A stretch of 64,000 nucleotides of DNA. It comes from Thuidium tamariscinum. Taxonomy: Eukaryota > Streptophyta > Bryopsida > Hypnales > Thuidiaceae. Under the pieces are notes generated by a model. That model ran no database searches. It had not been told where the DNA came from and saw only the letters and a list, made by a program, of their open reading frames with translations. Positions 22,129 to 33,734 of this stretch are shown one piece after another; the first letter of the stretch is position 1; every line of letters starts with the position of its first letter. The translations under genes and the position numbers were made by a program. The stretch spans positions 4,402,001 to 4,466,000 of the forward strand of contig OX344750.2 in the NCBI GenBank assembly GCA_947034885.2, written 5' to 3'.

Positions 22129-24490
22129 AAAGTGACTTTTGACCTTTGCTATCCATATCAGCAAGAATCCCCTGCTCAAAACATTCCCATATAATTAGGA
22201 CAAAGGAATGGAAATCAAACTAAGCTGCTGGCAGTTTGAGAAAATTGCGTTGTCCACATTCCACTTACATTCCAATGCCAAGATGCAAGTTTTAGCCCTA
22301 AAGAATGTTCATTTTATACATACCAGAAACTCATGAACATTACCAGTATGTGAAGTACATGTCAATTATACTGCCCTTGTTTATAGAGGTATTAACAAAT
22401 AATAAGATAAGTTGATGGAGAGATTAAGACACCCCAATTAATTCAAGTACATGGTGTGCTTCCTTGAAAAAGCTTGGGTAGTCCACTCCCATCAGAACCT
22501 TTCTCCATAGGGGTCTGCATTGAAGTAACGAGAATGATTGCCAATCAATGATTTAACCAATTCAGTAACTCAAAACAATTGCGCATTGATACTTCAAATT
22601 CCCGTGTGTCTCACTTTTTCCGTGTTGCTGCAAGCAATAACAGTCTCGTCGCAGGCTACGAGATCCAGCGAGTAATTAAACTTTGTTCTTCACACCTTGA
22701 GAAAGTCTTGCATCCCTTGCATGTAGGTTAAGGCAATTCAGGGCAATAAATATTCTAACGTTATGGCTTAGCATATATGGTATAAGTTTCGTCAAACTAT
22801 TCTCTGATCTTGACAATAGACAAACACAAACGAAGTTACCCTTACTCATCTGGTATTATTAAACCCGGCACACGAACAGGAATAGGAAGGAGCTTCTTTC
22901 AAGGAGACTTTTAGCACATTTGGGATATGCATTATTGTGGAGCGGACAAAAAGTTGTATGAAAGCTCTCCTCAAAACGATTCGCTAATAATTAAAAACTT
23001 GATTCCTCACTTCTTTTTTTGAAACAAATGAAGCAGATTTCATTGCAAAGGCCAACTGATTTCTAAATGAATTAATTCATCACTTTACATTGATATTGAC
23101 TTGATAGAGGCCTTCAAGAAAGAGGACTCACCACAACCAACTGTTACCAAGTTTGCAACGACCAAATCTGTACTACGAGCATCGAGCCAAATCCTGTTAC
23201 CTGAACTGGCAACTGAGGCCAATGCAATCGACATCTGCTCCTGATTTCCTGCATGATACTCTGTGCCATATTATCATCCGAAAAGCTGCTTCACCAGTGT
23301 CCAGACCGAATATGTACAAGTCCTGCGTCACAACAATCGCCAGCATTTGGCATTATTCAGAACACGAGATGTGAAGCATCTCCGGCCACACTTGCAAGAA
23401 ACTCATGGCATCACCAGAAGAGAGTAATTCTAACTTAGACATTACTCGAATTCTTCAGATATAATTGTTCAAACAGACATCTTAGGGCAATTGCAATAAA
23501 CACTTGTCCTATTTTTCGTCACACCTAATGTGCTGATTTGTTTTTTGGTCATAACTTCTATGTTTTGGCTCCAAATGACTTAAGATGTATAGGGAAGGTA
23601 CTTACAAGTACCATACACATTCTCTAATTTTTTTCATAATTTTCAAAAATAGTTTGATTTCAAAATAGTATTATTGATTGAATGTCAAACTTGGTAGTTT
23701 AGGGGTTTTTAGTCACTAAGGAGTACCTTTTTTTAATGATTTTGAGATGAAATTTGGATGAGATGGTCTTCTAATAGACTCACAGCTCTCCACATGAGGG
23801 ATTTTGAAAAAAGTTATTTCTATGTTGTGTGGAAGTCTACAAAATGAGCTTCCTTCTGGTTACATTTTGAAACATGTAAAGTATTATTTTAGTGATTTTT
23901 TTGATGAATGATCATCTCCATAGAGTTGTTGCAAATGGCCACTTTTTATTTTTTGTATTTACTCATTTTTACTCATTTTCCTGAATTAAAACATGAAGAT
24001 ATGTATTTTCTTGAGGTTTGGTGCTTTTTAAGTTCTCCTACTTAGAGAATTTTTCTATCAATTTCCTGTGGTGAAAACCTTCATCTTAGAGGTGTATACA
24101 TTATTCATATTTTTCAAATTTTTTTCAAATTAATTTTCTAATTTTAAAGTACTCCAGAAAAAGTCATGAATACTATAGTAAAACGAAACAAATAGGACAA
24201 GTGTTTCTTGCAATCACCCCTTACCACCTAATTAAAATAGCTTTTCAAGTTCTGCATTCCAAGTACTCCGCACGCATTCACAGAGCAATAGCCTACTCCT
24301 AAGCAAGAGTCGCATGAAATTCAGAACCAGTTGATTCTAGTGAAACCAACGGATTCTTGGGATTAGAGTTCCACCGACAATACGTCTTACCAGCTGAAAA
24401 GCACCGATTGAAGTCATCTTTCTGGCCAATAGCTCAAGAGTTTCCTCTCCTCCGTGTTCACGCACAACCACATGCATCAAGTGAGAATGC
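22129..24490 (-). pseudogene. Exon-like fragments of an unrecognised gene
   Basis: Minus-strand pieces with splice-like borders. (a) 24490-24396: after atacag, 31 codons ending VVVREHGGEETLELLARKMT-SIGAFQL, then CTG|GTAAGAC. (b) About 23247-23130: after catgcag, NQEQMSIALASVASSGNRIW then LDARSTDLVVANLVTVGC, then G|GTGAGTCC. (c) Around 22720-22620: YMQGMQDFLK and YSLDLVACDETVIACSNTEK, interrupted by a stop between them. (d) About 22170-22129: after gagcag, GILADMDSKGQKSL and TGA. These read like protein but I cannot name the family. The stop in (c), frame ambiguity in (b), and the MITE (23485-24219) between (a) and (b) leave open whether this is a live gene with missed exons or a decayed one. 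Confidence 0.3.
23485..24219. mobile_element. MITE, GCAAGAAACAC family, complete
   Basis: 735 bp, ends GGGCAATTGCAATAAACAC and the inverse of GGGTGATTGCAAGAAACAC, with apparent CTTA duplications (23481-23484, 24220-24223). Subterminal cttgtcctatttttcgtcac pairs with its inverse at the right end. It lies in a presumed intron of the minus-strand exon series. The 3' half matches 1-352. Confidence 0.75.
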
Positions 24491-24761
24491 TGTATAATTG
24501 TCGTCAATCAGCGTTTCTTTAACTCTAAAGCGACCAAGAGGAACAAATTCAATCTCATATTTAGCTTTGCACTATTGAGGAGGCCATATGGGAATGCTTT
24601 TTAGTTCAGTTTGATTTGGTTATTGATCAACAAACGGCTTGAAGGTCAACAAATTCAATGAAAAGTTCTATGTTGTGTGGTTTCTAACCCCCAACTTCAA
24701 ATTGCTTTAAGAAATTCAAATTTTAGAACGGCTTTTTGATCTGTAAAATGGATAATAAACT

Positions 24762-24947
24762 GGACTTCAAGATTGTTCTTCATTTCATTAAATCATTAGT
24801 ATGGCGAATTTCATTAAAATGGTGGACTTCAAGATTGTACTTCATTTCATTAAATCATTAGTATGGCGAATTTCATTAAAATGGTGGACTTCAAGATTGT
24901 ACTTCATTTCATTAAATCATTAGTATGGCGAATTTCATTAAAATGGT
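24762..24947. repeat. Three tandem copies of a 62-bp unit
   Basis: Units start at 24762, 24824 and 24886 with GGACTTCAAGATTGTACTTC. The first differs by one base; the others are identical in reading. Each contains GAATTTCATTAAAATGGTGG, which resembles the terminal repeat of the MITE at 53296-53615 (GAATTTCGTTAAAATGGCGG). Confidence 0.95.
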
Positions 24948-24999
24948 GGCATTCCATTAGTTTGACACTTTTGACTGTCATAATTTGATATGCACATTT

Positions 25000-26760
25000 A
25001 TAGACAAATGAATTGACAACATCAGTAAGGGAGGAGGCTCAAAAATTGCTTAGGCTCTAAAACCATTGACCTTCTCAAATGTACACTATTTGTACATGTT
25101 TCTTTTTCATCTTTACAGGAATATACAAGCAATGTACATTTGAGGGGTGGGGGTGGTTTTAAAGCCCTATGCCATTTTGACTTCAAAAATTCATAACTAA
25201 TTCCTTGAAGTTCCAAAAAATATGAAACAACTTGGGTTAGATGCCAATTCACTTGTGTATTAACCCCTAAACATCAGAGTGAACGTTTTTTGGATGCTGA
25301 GTACCAATTTTTGTTTTCTCAAGGATTGAGGGCTCATTCGATCAGAACTTTGCCAAAATTGAGTTCTACAATACCTTAGTGATGTCAACGACAATAATCT
25401 GTTGTATGGATTGGTGTGATGTTCACAAAATTGTAGTTTGCAACGTCCATTGTACGTATGAGAGAGGCACCCAATGGTGCACCTGCATCCAATGCCGTCC
25501 ATTTCTAAGTCAGTAATTCATTCTAGAACAAAAATATAGTGGGATTGTAGACTGCTCATTGTTTTAGGTCAAAAGAAATAAGCCATGTACTACCTACTTA
25601 CATTTATAGCCTGAAATGATTGTGTGTTGTAGAAATAGACGGCATTGGGTACAAGTGCGCCATTGGGTGCCTCTCCCTTAGTGGTGACATGTCACAGAAA
25701 TTGAGGTTAGAACCTTCAACTAAATTTTTGTTCCCCTCGAATGTTGAGTGGAGAGTGTACGTCAAACTTGAAGACCACAGGAATGTGGTTTGTGCTCTGC
25801 CCTATAGAAACTTTGAAAGACTCGATATCTTCAAAAATTTATCAAATTTTTTGAAATTATGTGTTCATCATATGTTATAATCTAAGAATCCCAACGGTGG
25901 ATACTCTTGGAAATTGCACAAGAACATTCATCACAATGTTGGCTCCATGAATCAATGGTGAAGTCCTCAATAGAGGAGAGGAGGCAACTTAAAATTATTC
26001 CATTTCTTCTAGAAAGTGCTGAAAAGCTCTCCACTTTGGGTGTTCAGCCTCTGATGTAGAGGTTAAGAACAAATAATTTACTGAAAAATATTTCAAGAAG
26101 TTTCACCTCCCCAAAATTCAGTTTTAGCTTGTAAGTTAGGGATATTTCACACTACAGCTGTCCAAATTGAGAGGCCATCGATTCTACCAATCAGATTTTA
26201 GAAACCATGATTTCCATCAATCAGATTTGAGAAAACCATGGCCTCTCGACTTGAATAGCCATAATGTGAAAAGCCATTTAGATGGGCACTTTATGGACCT
26301 CCTCCCTTAATTAGACAGTCTGCAAGCAGCACATGGAACTGTGACGCTTCTCGTTCAGTCCTTTGTCAGAATGGCAGTTGCCAAGCCGTTTGGAAGCATC
26401 GATAATTGACCACCACTTCTATTCCAAAGTGCCTCAATTAACCCCTTCAGGATGTTGTGGCCAGGAATGGCCTAAGGTAGAAGGCTCAGTAATCGCCCAT
26501 CTAAGGGCTGAAACTGAATTTTGGGGAGGTGAAACATCTTGAAATATTTTTCAGTACATTTTCCTTGAAAGACAAGTGGAATTGACATCTAACCCAAGTC
26601 GTTTCATATTTTTTGGAGTTTTGTGGAATTAGTTATCAAATTTTGAAGTTGAAAGGGCATAAGGCTCTAAAATGGTGCCCTAGCTAAAATGTACACTATC
26701 AGTACATTGTTGAAGGCTATGAAAAGAAACATGTTCAAATATTGTACATTTAAGGTAGGG
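25000..26760. repeat. Nested long inverted repeat (fold-back), ~1.7 kb
   Basis: Outer arms: 25040-25260 pairs with 26575-26740 (gatgccaattcacttgt against acaagtggaattgacatc; both arms carry 'aaatgtacacta'). Inner arms: 26065-26140 pairs with 26500-26560 (cacctccccaaaattcagtt against its inverse). A third pair is 25465-25510 with 25625-25673 (caatgccgtccatttct). Open frames at 25260-25502 and 25620-25880 are mirror images of the third pair, not genes. A TTAACCCCTAAACATC end at 25260 marks another TTAA element inside. Confidence 0.6.
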
Positions 26761-27034
26761 CAATATTTGAACATGTTTCTACCTTAAGCTTTCTACCTTA
26801 CTATTACAATATTCTTCAATTTTGGTTCTTGTATATGAGATTTTCTTTTTCTCACAAAATTCTGTCACACAAAATCTTGTGAAAATCACAGAGCAAGGGT
26901 GCATTTCTAGGTAATCTCACAAAAAATTTGTTGTGAAAAAACAATTTTCACTCAACGTATGTGCAAATGGCCTTCATATTTAGACAATGTAACAATACTT
27001 ACATTGCATGAGTAGTGCTAACATCCTTTAGGGG
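26442..27034. mobile_element. TTAA-flanked MITE, family T2
   Basis: 593 bp between TTAA at 26438-26441 and 27035-27038. Left end CCCCTTCAGGATGTT; right end, inverted, CCCCTAAAGGATGTTAGC. Overlaps the right arm of the fold-back repeat. Non-coding. Confidence 0.7.
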
Positions 27035-27307
27035 TTAAGATTAGAATACCATGAATAATGATGGTCTATAAAGTAATGGACTATTGGTGAACCTACACCA
27101 TTTATAGTATTCCAACCTTAGTCACATGTTTCTTTTGTACATGTCTCCTTTGTCCAATTCTATATAGCTCATGTAACTATGTGAAGTGTTCATTTTTGTT
27201 CTAGAATGTATCCGTTGGATGCATGGGGATAGAATTGAGATGAGGTGTGGTAATAGGCTAGTTTTGTTTATGAACATCTTGCTTTCATTTGATTTCCAAC
27301 TTGGGGT

Positions 27308-28376
27308 GGGTGATTGCAAGAAACACTTGTACTATTTGTTGCGTTTCGTCACACTCTACTTTTTATTTTTATTTTTATTCATAACTTTTGTGTTTTAGCT
27401 CCAAATGATTCAAAATTTATAGGAAGACTACTTATAGCTAATATGTATCTATAATGAATTTTGGAGATTTTTCAAAAATAATTTATTGTTTTTACATAGC
27501 ACCAAAAATTTCTCATAGTACTTGATTTAGGTTTTTTTTAACACCGTTCATCTTTAAAAAAATAAATTTCGACCTAAAATTTGGAGAAGATGGTCTCTTA
27601 GTAGACTTATAATTACTATCTAAAGGAATTCTAAAAATACTTATTTTTATGTATTGTAGAAATCTACAAAGAGAGCTTCATTTTTGCATTTTTTTCCAAA
27701 GGTATGAAACATTATTTTGGTGAGTTTTTGGTCAAATCTCATCACCAAAAAGTTTTTTTGAATGTTTTATTTTTATGTTTTTTTGAAATCCTTTTTTTTA
27801 CAAATAAAAATGTCACAAGTTGTATTTTCTTCACTGGAACTTTGGACATAGAATTCTCATAGAATTTCAATGAAGAAAATACAACTTGTGACATTTTTAT
27901 TTGTAAAAAATAGGATTTCAAAAAAATACAACATTTGAAAAACTTTTTGGTGATGAGATTTGACCAAAAAACTCACCAAATTAATGTTTTATACCTTTTG
28001 GAAAAAAATGTAGAATGAAGCTCTCTTTGTGGACTTCTACAACATATAAAAATAAGTATTTTTAAAATTCCTTTAGATAGTAGCTATTAGTCTACTAAGA
28101 GACCATCCTCTCCAAATTTTAGATCAAAATTCTTTTTTTTTTAGATGAATGGTGCTAAAAAACCCTAAATCAAGTACTATGAAATTTTTTCAAGGCTATT
28201 TAAAAACAATAAATTATTTAAAAAAATCTCCAAAATTCATTATAGATACATAATAGCTATGAGTAGCTTCCCTGTAAATTTTGAGTCATTTGGAGCTAAA
28301 ACACACAAGTTATGGCCAAAAAAAAAATCAAAAACTAGGGTGTGACAAAAGGTTTTAAGTGTTTTTTGCAATCACC
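27308..28376. mobile_element. Fold-back MITE, GCAAGAAACAC family, 1.07 kb
   Basis: Starts GGGTGATTGCAAGAAACAC and ends GTTTTTTGCAATCACC. Left and right halves are inverted copies over nearly their whole length ('ttcgtcacac', 'ggagctaaaac', 'ctctttgt', 'gtcacaagttgtattttctt'), meeting near 27855 with a loop of about 40 bp. Transcripts would form a ~500-bp hairpin, a likely source of siRNA. No ORF of its own. Confidence 0.8.
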
Positions 28377-29604
28377 TGGATACACATACCCATTATGGAC
28401 CTTCTTTACAAATGCATCCCTATTTTCATCCTTCCATCATTTCAAACATTTCAAGCTAAGATGTTGGACAAATGCACATCATAGGGACACAATTATGAAG
28501 AGGTGCACATATGCAATTTGTGGCTGGAAAGAGTGACAGTTGGTTCCAAGCTAGCTAGTGGAATTGGGAAAATTTTGTTGTTTGCATTTTGAAAACATTG
28601 GCCAGAAAAAATAGTGAAAAAGTCTACAAATTTATAATTTGGAGTTCAAAAGAGAGAAAATAGAAGTATTGAGTATTGAAAACCCAGTTCAGTATGGCAT
28701 GCATAGTTGCATACCGTAACTCAACCCTACTTTGCGACAAAGTTTAATCGCCATGAATTTTCACGTGGGTATCCAGAAGACGGTCAGATGGGATGGACCC
28801 GCCTCTCGTACCGTACGTGGACTGAAGCTCCTCCTGCAACACACGCCTCTATTATTCATTGTGCAGTGCTTGATCGAGTTACGTTCATCAAATACGCCAG
28901 GTCAAATTGTCCAGTGATGCACTTGCTCCATGGCGTATTGCAAGCGCATCACAAACTAACATGCACTATATGGTTGTTGAAATTACTACCAACATTACTC
29001 TTGCTAGAACGAAAATCTTGTACATCGATCTGCCCTCATTCTTGTCACTTCAACATGCTTATGCCACAACGCGCATCAGTGCTTAAAGCTGTACAAAGCT
29101 ATCCAGGCACTTAGAACTTCATTGTGACAGAACCTAGCTCATTGAAAAGTCTAATGTGGACACGCTGCTTTTTCACATCAGATTCGCACAAAATTAGTTC
29201 GCCGAAATCATCGTCAAGACGGACAAGTTCACCCAAATCACTAACACTTCAAAGAATGGTACGCAGCGCGTGAAAAATAATTGATACGGCCATGGTCTTC
29301 TTTCTGACTACGGAACCACTTTCAACTGACCCTGCCACTATAGTGCCATGTGTTGAAAAAATTCTTCAAGAGGGTCACTCTCCCAACATATCGTTTGGAG
29401 TGTTTCGGACTATTCACGGTAGTTGACAATCCAGTCTACTCACCATGTGGTACAAAACCAATCGATCACATTAATTTCGTACACGTCGAGATCGATCAGC
29501 ATGACGCTTGCGCTTCCTGCAACTTGAGGAGCTTCGATCTTCAATGTAATAGCGCATCGATATAGCTCAATGCGGCAGAACGGAGAGATTCTGATTCTCC
29601 AGTC
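28377..29604. other. 5' flank of oxidase gene 1
   Basis: From about 28950 to 29600 it is paralogous to 53220-54529, in front of oxidase gene 2 (shared 'atggttgttga.attact', 'acttcaacatgcttatgcca', 'acaaagctatccagg', 'cgtcgagatcg'). At 29083-29086 it has a single TTAA where the gene-2 copy carries a 243-bp MITE. Frames here, including 28707-29114, are not conserved as protein. Confidence 0.6.
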
Positions 29605-32264
29605 ATGGGGAGCGCTTCCAGCTGGTTGCTGGCCACTTGGGTGATGATCGTGAACCTGGTTGCAGGAGTGTCGACGAGCCCTTGCGTCCAGGAGAATCAG
29701 AATCGGACGAACTGGGCTGGCAACGTTGTCTACAGCGCTGATTGCTTGCAGGAGGCCGCTTCGGTGAAGGCCATCATCGCCCTAGTGCGCTCGGACCGGA
29801 AGGTGACAGCGCTTGGTAAGCGTCACTGCTTCAGTTCGATTGCGGACAACTCGGAGAATCAGCTGTCGCTTATCTCGTCGATGCACAAGGTCAGTACGTG
29901 ATGCTAGTGTTATTACTGCAGTCGTGAGATTTGGCAACCATTTCGGTATTGGATTCTAGATTTATCAGTAATTCAATTAATCTGTAGCAAGTTAGTATGT
30001 TTCCGGAATATTTTAGGTTTGTTTTGAAGTTTTTGAGCAATCTATTCTACACCAGTTTTGGCGAGCTGCACCCCAGAAGCTCGTTTTTTTTAAAATAGCG
30101 AAGGATTCTCTCTCCTAGAACAAACCACTACAACAGGAAGTAGTAGTTGTAACACATCATCAATTATTTTGCAATCGGTTCCTACTTCGCCAAAAACTTG
30201 TAGTCTTTGGCGAATCATTGTAAAAGCGTTGAGAACTTGTTGCAAAAGTTTTGGGCGCGGAAGCAATGCATATCTAGATGCCTCGACTGTTACAAAAACT
30301 AGTGCAATCTCAAATAGTTTCAAATACATTGCATAGTGCTGCTCTTAACCATTCATTTGCCAAATTGTCAGTAGATTTCGGATGCTCATTGCAAACCCAC
30401 TACAAAAACTACAGCAATATCAGCCTTCCGTAGTTGCGACTGTTAAATTCCCTGCCAAATTCTTCAATTCGACTGTGTGCGCAAGGTGGTGGCACTGGAC
30501 GTGGCGGCAAAAACTGTAACCGTCGACGCTGGAATCACGTACACCCAGCTCTGTCCATATCTCGACGCCCACGGCTTCGCCCTCCACAACCTCGCCTCGC
30601 TCACCGACATCTCTGTCGCGGGCGCCATCAGCACCGCCACGCACGGATCAGGCGTGCACAACGGGAATCTGGCCACCGCCGTGAATGCTCTCGAGATCGT
30701 GACTGCGGAGGGCGACGTCGTCAAGGTCTCGCGCGGCACTGGCGGTGGGAAGAATTTCGAATTCCAAGGCGCCGTGGTGGGACTGGGAGCTCTGGGCGTC
30801 ATCGCACGCATCACACTCGACGTGCAGAAGAGGTACACGATGCGGCAGTATGTGTATTTGAATATGTCATTTGACACAGCCATGGTGCATTTCGACGCTG
30901 TGATGGCGAGTGGATACAGCGTCAGCCTGTTTACGGATTGGCAGAACCAACGGATCAAACAGGTGTGTAACAAACTCTTCCTGTTCATTCATTTGAGCTG
31001 CTCAGGTTACACCTACAATTTCAAGTACCTTGAATTTGAGTGGTGAGATTTTTGATACATGTTGGCAACTCAAAGAGAATTCTAGTGCACCAAAGTGTGC
31101 ACTATTTGGATCCCATATGCATTACTACTTAAGAGTTCAAAGTTTGATGACAGATTGACAGATGATCTAAAATTGACATTATAACTTTTGAAGTTGAAGT
31201 TGGTGAGTGCAGATTTTGGTCATCTTCAAATTGTGATTTGAGATCATATAGCTATAATTTGTATGTAATATTAAGTCATTCCTAGACCCTAACTAAGTTC
31301 AACCATTCACAAAAACTTTTAAAATGAAGAATGCACCTATTCATCCTAGGATTTGGTGATTTTTTGTTTACCTTCATGATAAGGTTGCATCCTCCCAACT
31401 TGAACCAATTTTTATGCCAGTCATTGTCAGATTAATCTTGACCATGTAACAACGCAGTGTCTGGATTAAGATTCATTAACCTAGAAAGGACACTTAAAGA
31501 TTAAAAAGTATTGTGAATAACATTAATAAAACTGTAAGAATAAAGAATACACATAAAATCATCTTTGAGATCTGATCAATTTGGGGGCTCCTCCTAGCGG
31601 CTTTGAACCAATTCAGTCCGCTATCCCACTCATTATCTTAATCTTGTCTATGTACCAACGCCAGGTGTGGATCAAGGTCCGCGACGGATACGGCTCCCCC
31701 TTCACAGGCCCAGCGACCTACTTCGGCGCCACCCGCGCCACCCAAAAGCAGCACCCCACCGGCGCTTCCCCAACGAACGCGACTCAGCAATTGGGCATTC
31801 CCGGCCCCTGGTACCTCCGTCTCCCCCACTTCATTCCCGGCACCACCCCCACCTCCGGAAACGAGCTCCAGACGGAGTATTTCGTCCCCTACAAGCACGC
31901 CATCGCCGCCATTCGTGCCGTGGAGCGACTGCGCGACCAGATCAGTCCCCATCTCACCATCAGCGAGATTCGCACCATCGCAGCCGATGAGCTCTGGATG
32001 AGCACCGCGTATCGCAGGGGGAGTGTGGCCTTGCACTTCACGTGGAAGAATGAGGGTCCAGCGGTGCAGGAACTGCTGCCGGTGATTGAACGAGAGCTGG
32101 CCCCGTTTCTGCCGCGTCCACACTGGGGGAAGCTGTTCACTGTGCCGCCGGAGGAGCTGCGGGCGCGGTACGAGAAGGTGAACGAGTTTCGGGCGTTGGC
32201 GGCGAAGCATGATCCGAAGGGGAAATTCCGGAACGCGTTCTTGAGGAAGAATATCTTCGATTAG
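29605..32264 (+). CDS. Secreted alditol/xylitol oxidase-like FAD enzyme, paralogue 1 (three exons)
   Basis: Exons 29605-29889, 30486-30962 and 31665-32264, all phase 0 with GT-AG borders, give 453 aa. It belongs to the VAO-type FAD-linked oxidase family with a C-terminal ALO domain and most resembles bacterial alditol oxidase (AldO), which oxidises terminal hydroxyls of polyols with O2, making H2O2. L-gulono/D-arabinonolactone oxidases are relatives. Seen: signal-peptide-like hydrophobic start (residues 7-24), TNWAGN (35-40), covalent-FAD-type His in GKRHCF (H74), FAD loop ISVAGAISTATHGSG (137-151), VSLFTDW (241-247), and the AldO active-site set: E355 and R357 in SEIRTIAAD, H378 and T380 in LHFTW, K410 in HWGKLFT. 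All key residues are present, so it should be active, probably in the apoplast or endomembranes. Substrate not determinable from sequence. Confidence 0.85.
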
Positions 32265-32912
32265 ATTGCCCGATCACAAAGTGGAAGCACGAGGTGGTTG
32301 TTAGGACATTGCTGCAAAACTAGCAGTATAAAAGTTGTGACATTTGCATCCCCACCCAATTGCATAAGAAACATGTATTGTACCAGTTTCTTTAGTTTGT
32401 CATAGACATGTGGATAATGAACTCCAGTGCGCTTCCAACCTTTGCACGAAACTGTGTGAATGAAGATGCATATGTGACTCTCCAAAAAGGATAAAATCGT
32501 GACAATGGGCGTGACAGTGTAATCTTAATAGTGCATCTAAACCAGTGATGTACTACAACTGTTGCTCGGATGTGCTAAAGATAGCTATGGGGGTCTTCTA
32601 AGCTAGAAGCACATTATTTTTTTGTTACAAGCTGATAACCCCATTCCAATTTTTTTCAATTGACTGCATTCCACCTTTTTGATTTGTACATTAGCTTGTT
32701 GTGCCATCAAATCTGCAAATTACATTTCATTCACAACATCGTGCATTGCTAAGCTAGGATTTCACCGGCATCACCCCTCCCGGCTCTCTAAATCAAGTCA
32801 TTTCTTTCAATTCCTTGTTCGAGGGTCCCCAGTGCCATTTTAATATATGGAATAGTGCCAATTCAACGATATGGACGTTCTAATTAAGGGATGTGCACCC
32901 AGAATTGTTCCA
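32265..32912. other. 3' flank of oxidase gene 1
   Basis: Paralogous to 57189-57860 ('gacatgtggat', 'ctgcaaattacatttcat', 'gctaagctaggatttcaccg', 'cgagggtccccag'). No separate gene. It probably contains the 3' UTR. Confidence 0.5.
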
Positions 32913-33314
32913 TGAAATATTGACTGTATAAGTTGCGTTCATTCATCTCCAGTTCCGATGAACTCCGAATTTGTGGCAACTAAGTGTGCTTCTGACACAG
33001 AATGATCGATAGTGTCGACTGCAAGCATGGCCGGAGTATCCTCTAAAATTTTGTCATTCTAGAAGATGGTCCCGTTCGAACTTTCTCTGCAAAGTGCAAT
33101 GCAGGTTTCAAATTCAATTGAGCCAGACTTCTGATTTTCGGGGCTCCCGGCCTTTTCAATGACACCCTCCTGCATTGCACAAGCCACTGCTTTCCTTTCA
33201 CTTGTCTCCCATGTCCTACGAGTCTTGCTGTGCACAGGACTCAGGGAATATGGGGAGTTTGTTACCCAGCGCACATGCCAAAAATCCACCCCGCCTGTAG
33301 CCAACTTGCCTTAA

Positions 33315-33326
33315 CCCCTCACCGCC
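33315..33326 (+). repeat. piggyBac left terminal inverted repeat
   Basis: CCCCTCACCGCC directly after TTAA; exact inverse of 38389-38400. Confidence 0.92.
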
Positions 33327-33734
33327 TGAGGTGACCAAAACTGTCCCCTGCGAATTATTCGGACTGTCTCCACGCAGAGGAGAAGGTGAAAATTGTTGCG
33401 ACTTTGCCGTGGTGAGGATTAGGGTTCAGTTTAGAATCAGCTCAAATCGTTTGCGGACGATTTGCGTGTACAATTCTTCCGTAGCTACTCATTGAATCAA
33501 CCGATATCTGAAATCGGACATGGCGGTTTGTACAAATTCACCGGCAATTGCCGGTCCCAGACCGTTGGCATTGGATGCTGCCGCACAGGGACGGCAGTGT
33601 GGTACTCCATGGAGAGCTCCACTCTCCCTACTGTTTTTGCGATGGGAGCTTGGATTGGTTGCACAATGTGGAGGACGAGGGTGCACGGAGTTTGTTGTAG
33701 GGTTCAATTTCGTACTCGTCCTGTATAGAAATGG

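Larger units (their letters stand above)
28950..33310. repeat. Segmental duplication, module I (left part)
   Basis: Holds oxidase gene 1 and its flanks. Paralogous to 53220-57860 plus 58750-58980 (module III). Its right end (32913-33310) is also paralogous to 40945-41246 (module II). The module continues after the piggyBac insertion at 38401-39145. Confidence 0.75.

Noticed and set aside
28707..29114. 135-codon frame upstream of oxidase gene 1
   Set aside because: The paralogous DNA before gene 2 does not keep the frame and there are no motifs.
31638..32210. 190-codon antisense frame over oxidase exon 3 (and 56550-57230 over gene 2)
   Set aside because: Antisense shadow of a GC-rich exon; kept in both paralogues only because the sense exon is conserved.
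29605..32264. Calling the oxidase specifically L-gulonolactone oxidase (vitamin C synthesis)
   Set aside because: The E-x-R, HFTW, HWGK and TNWAGN pattern fits alditol/xylitol oxidase better, and the protein is shorter than plant gulonolactone oxidases; the substrate cannot be set from sequence.
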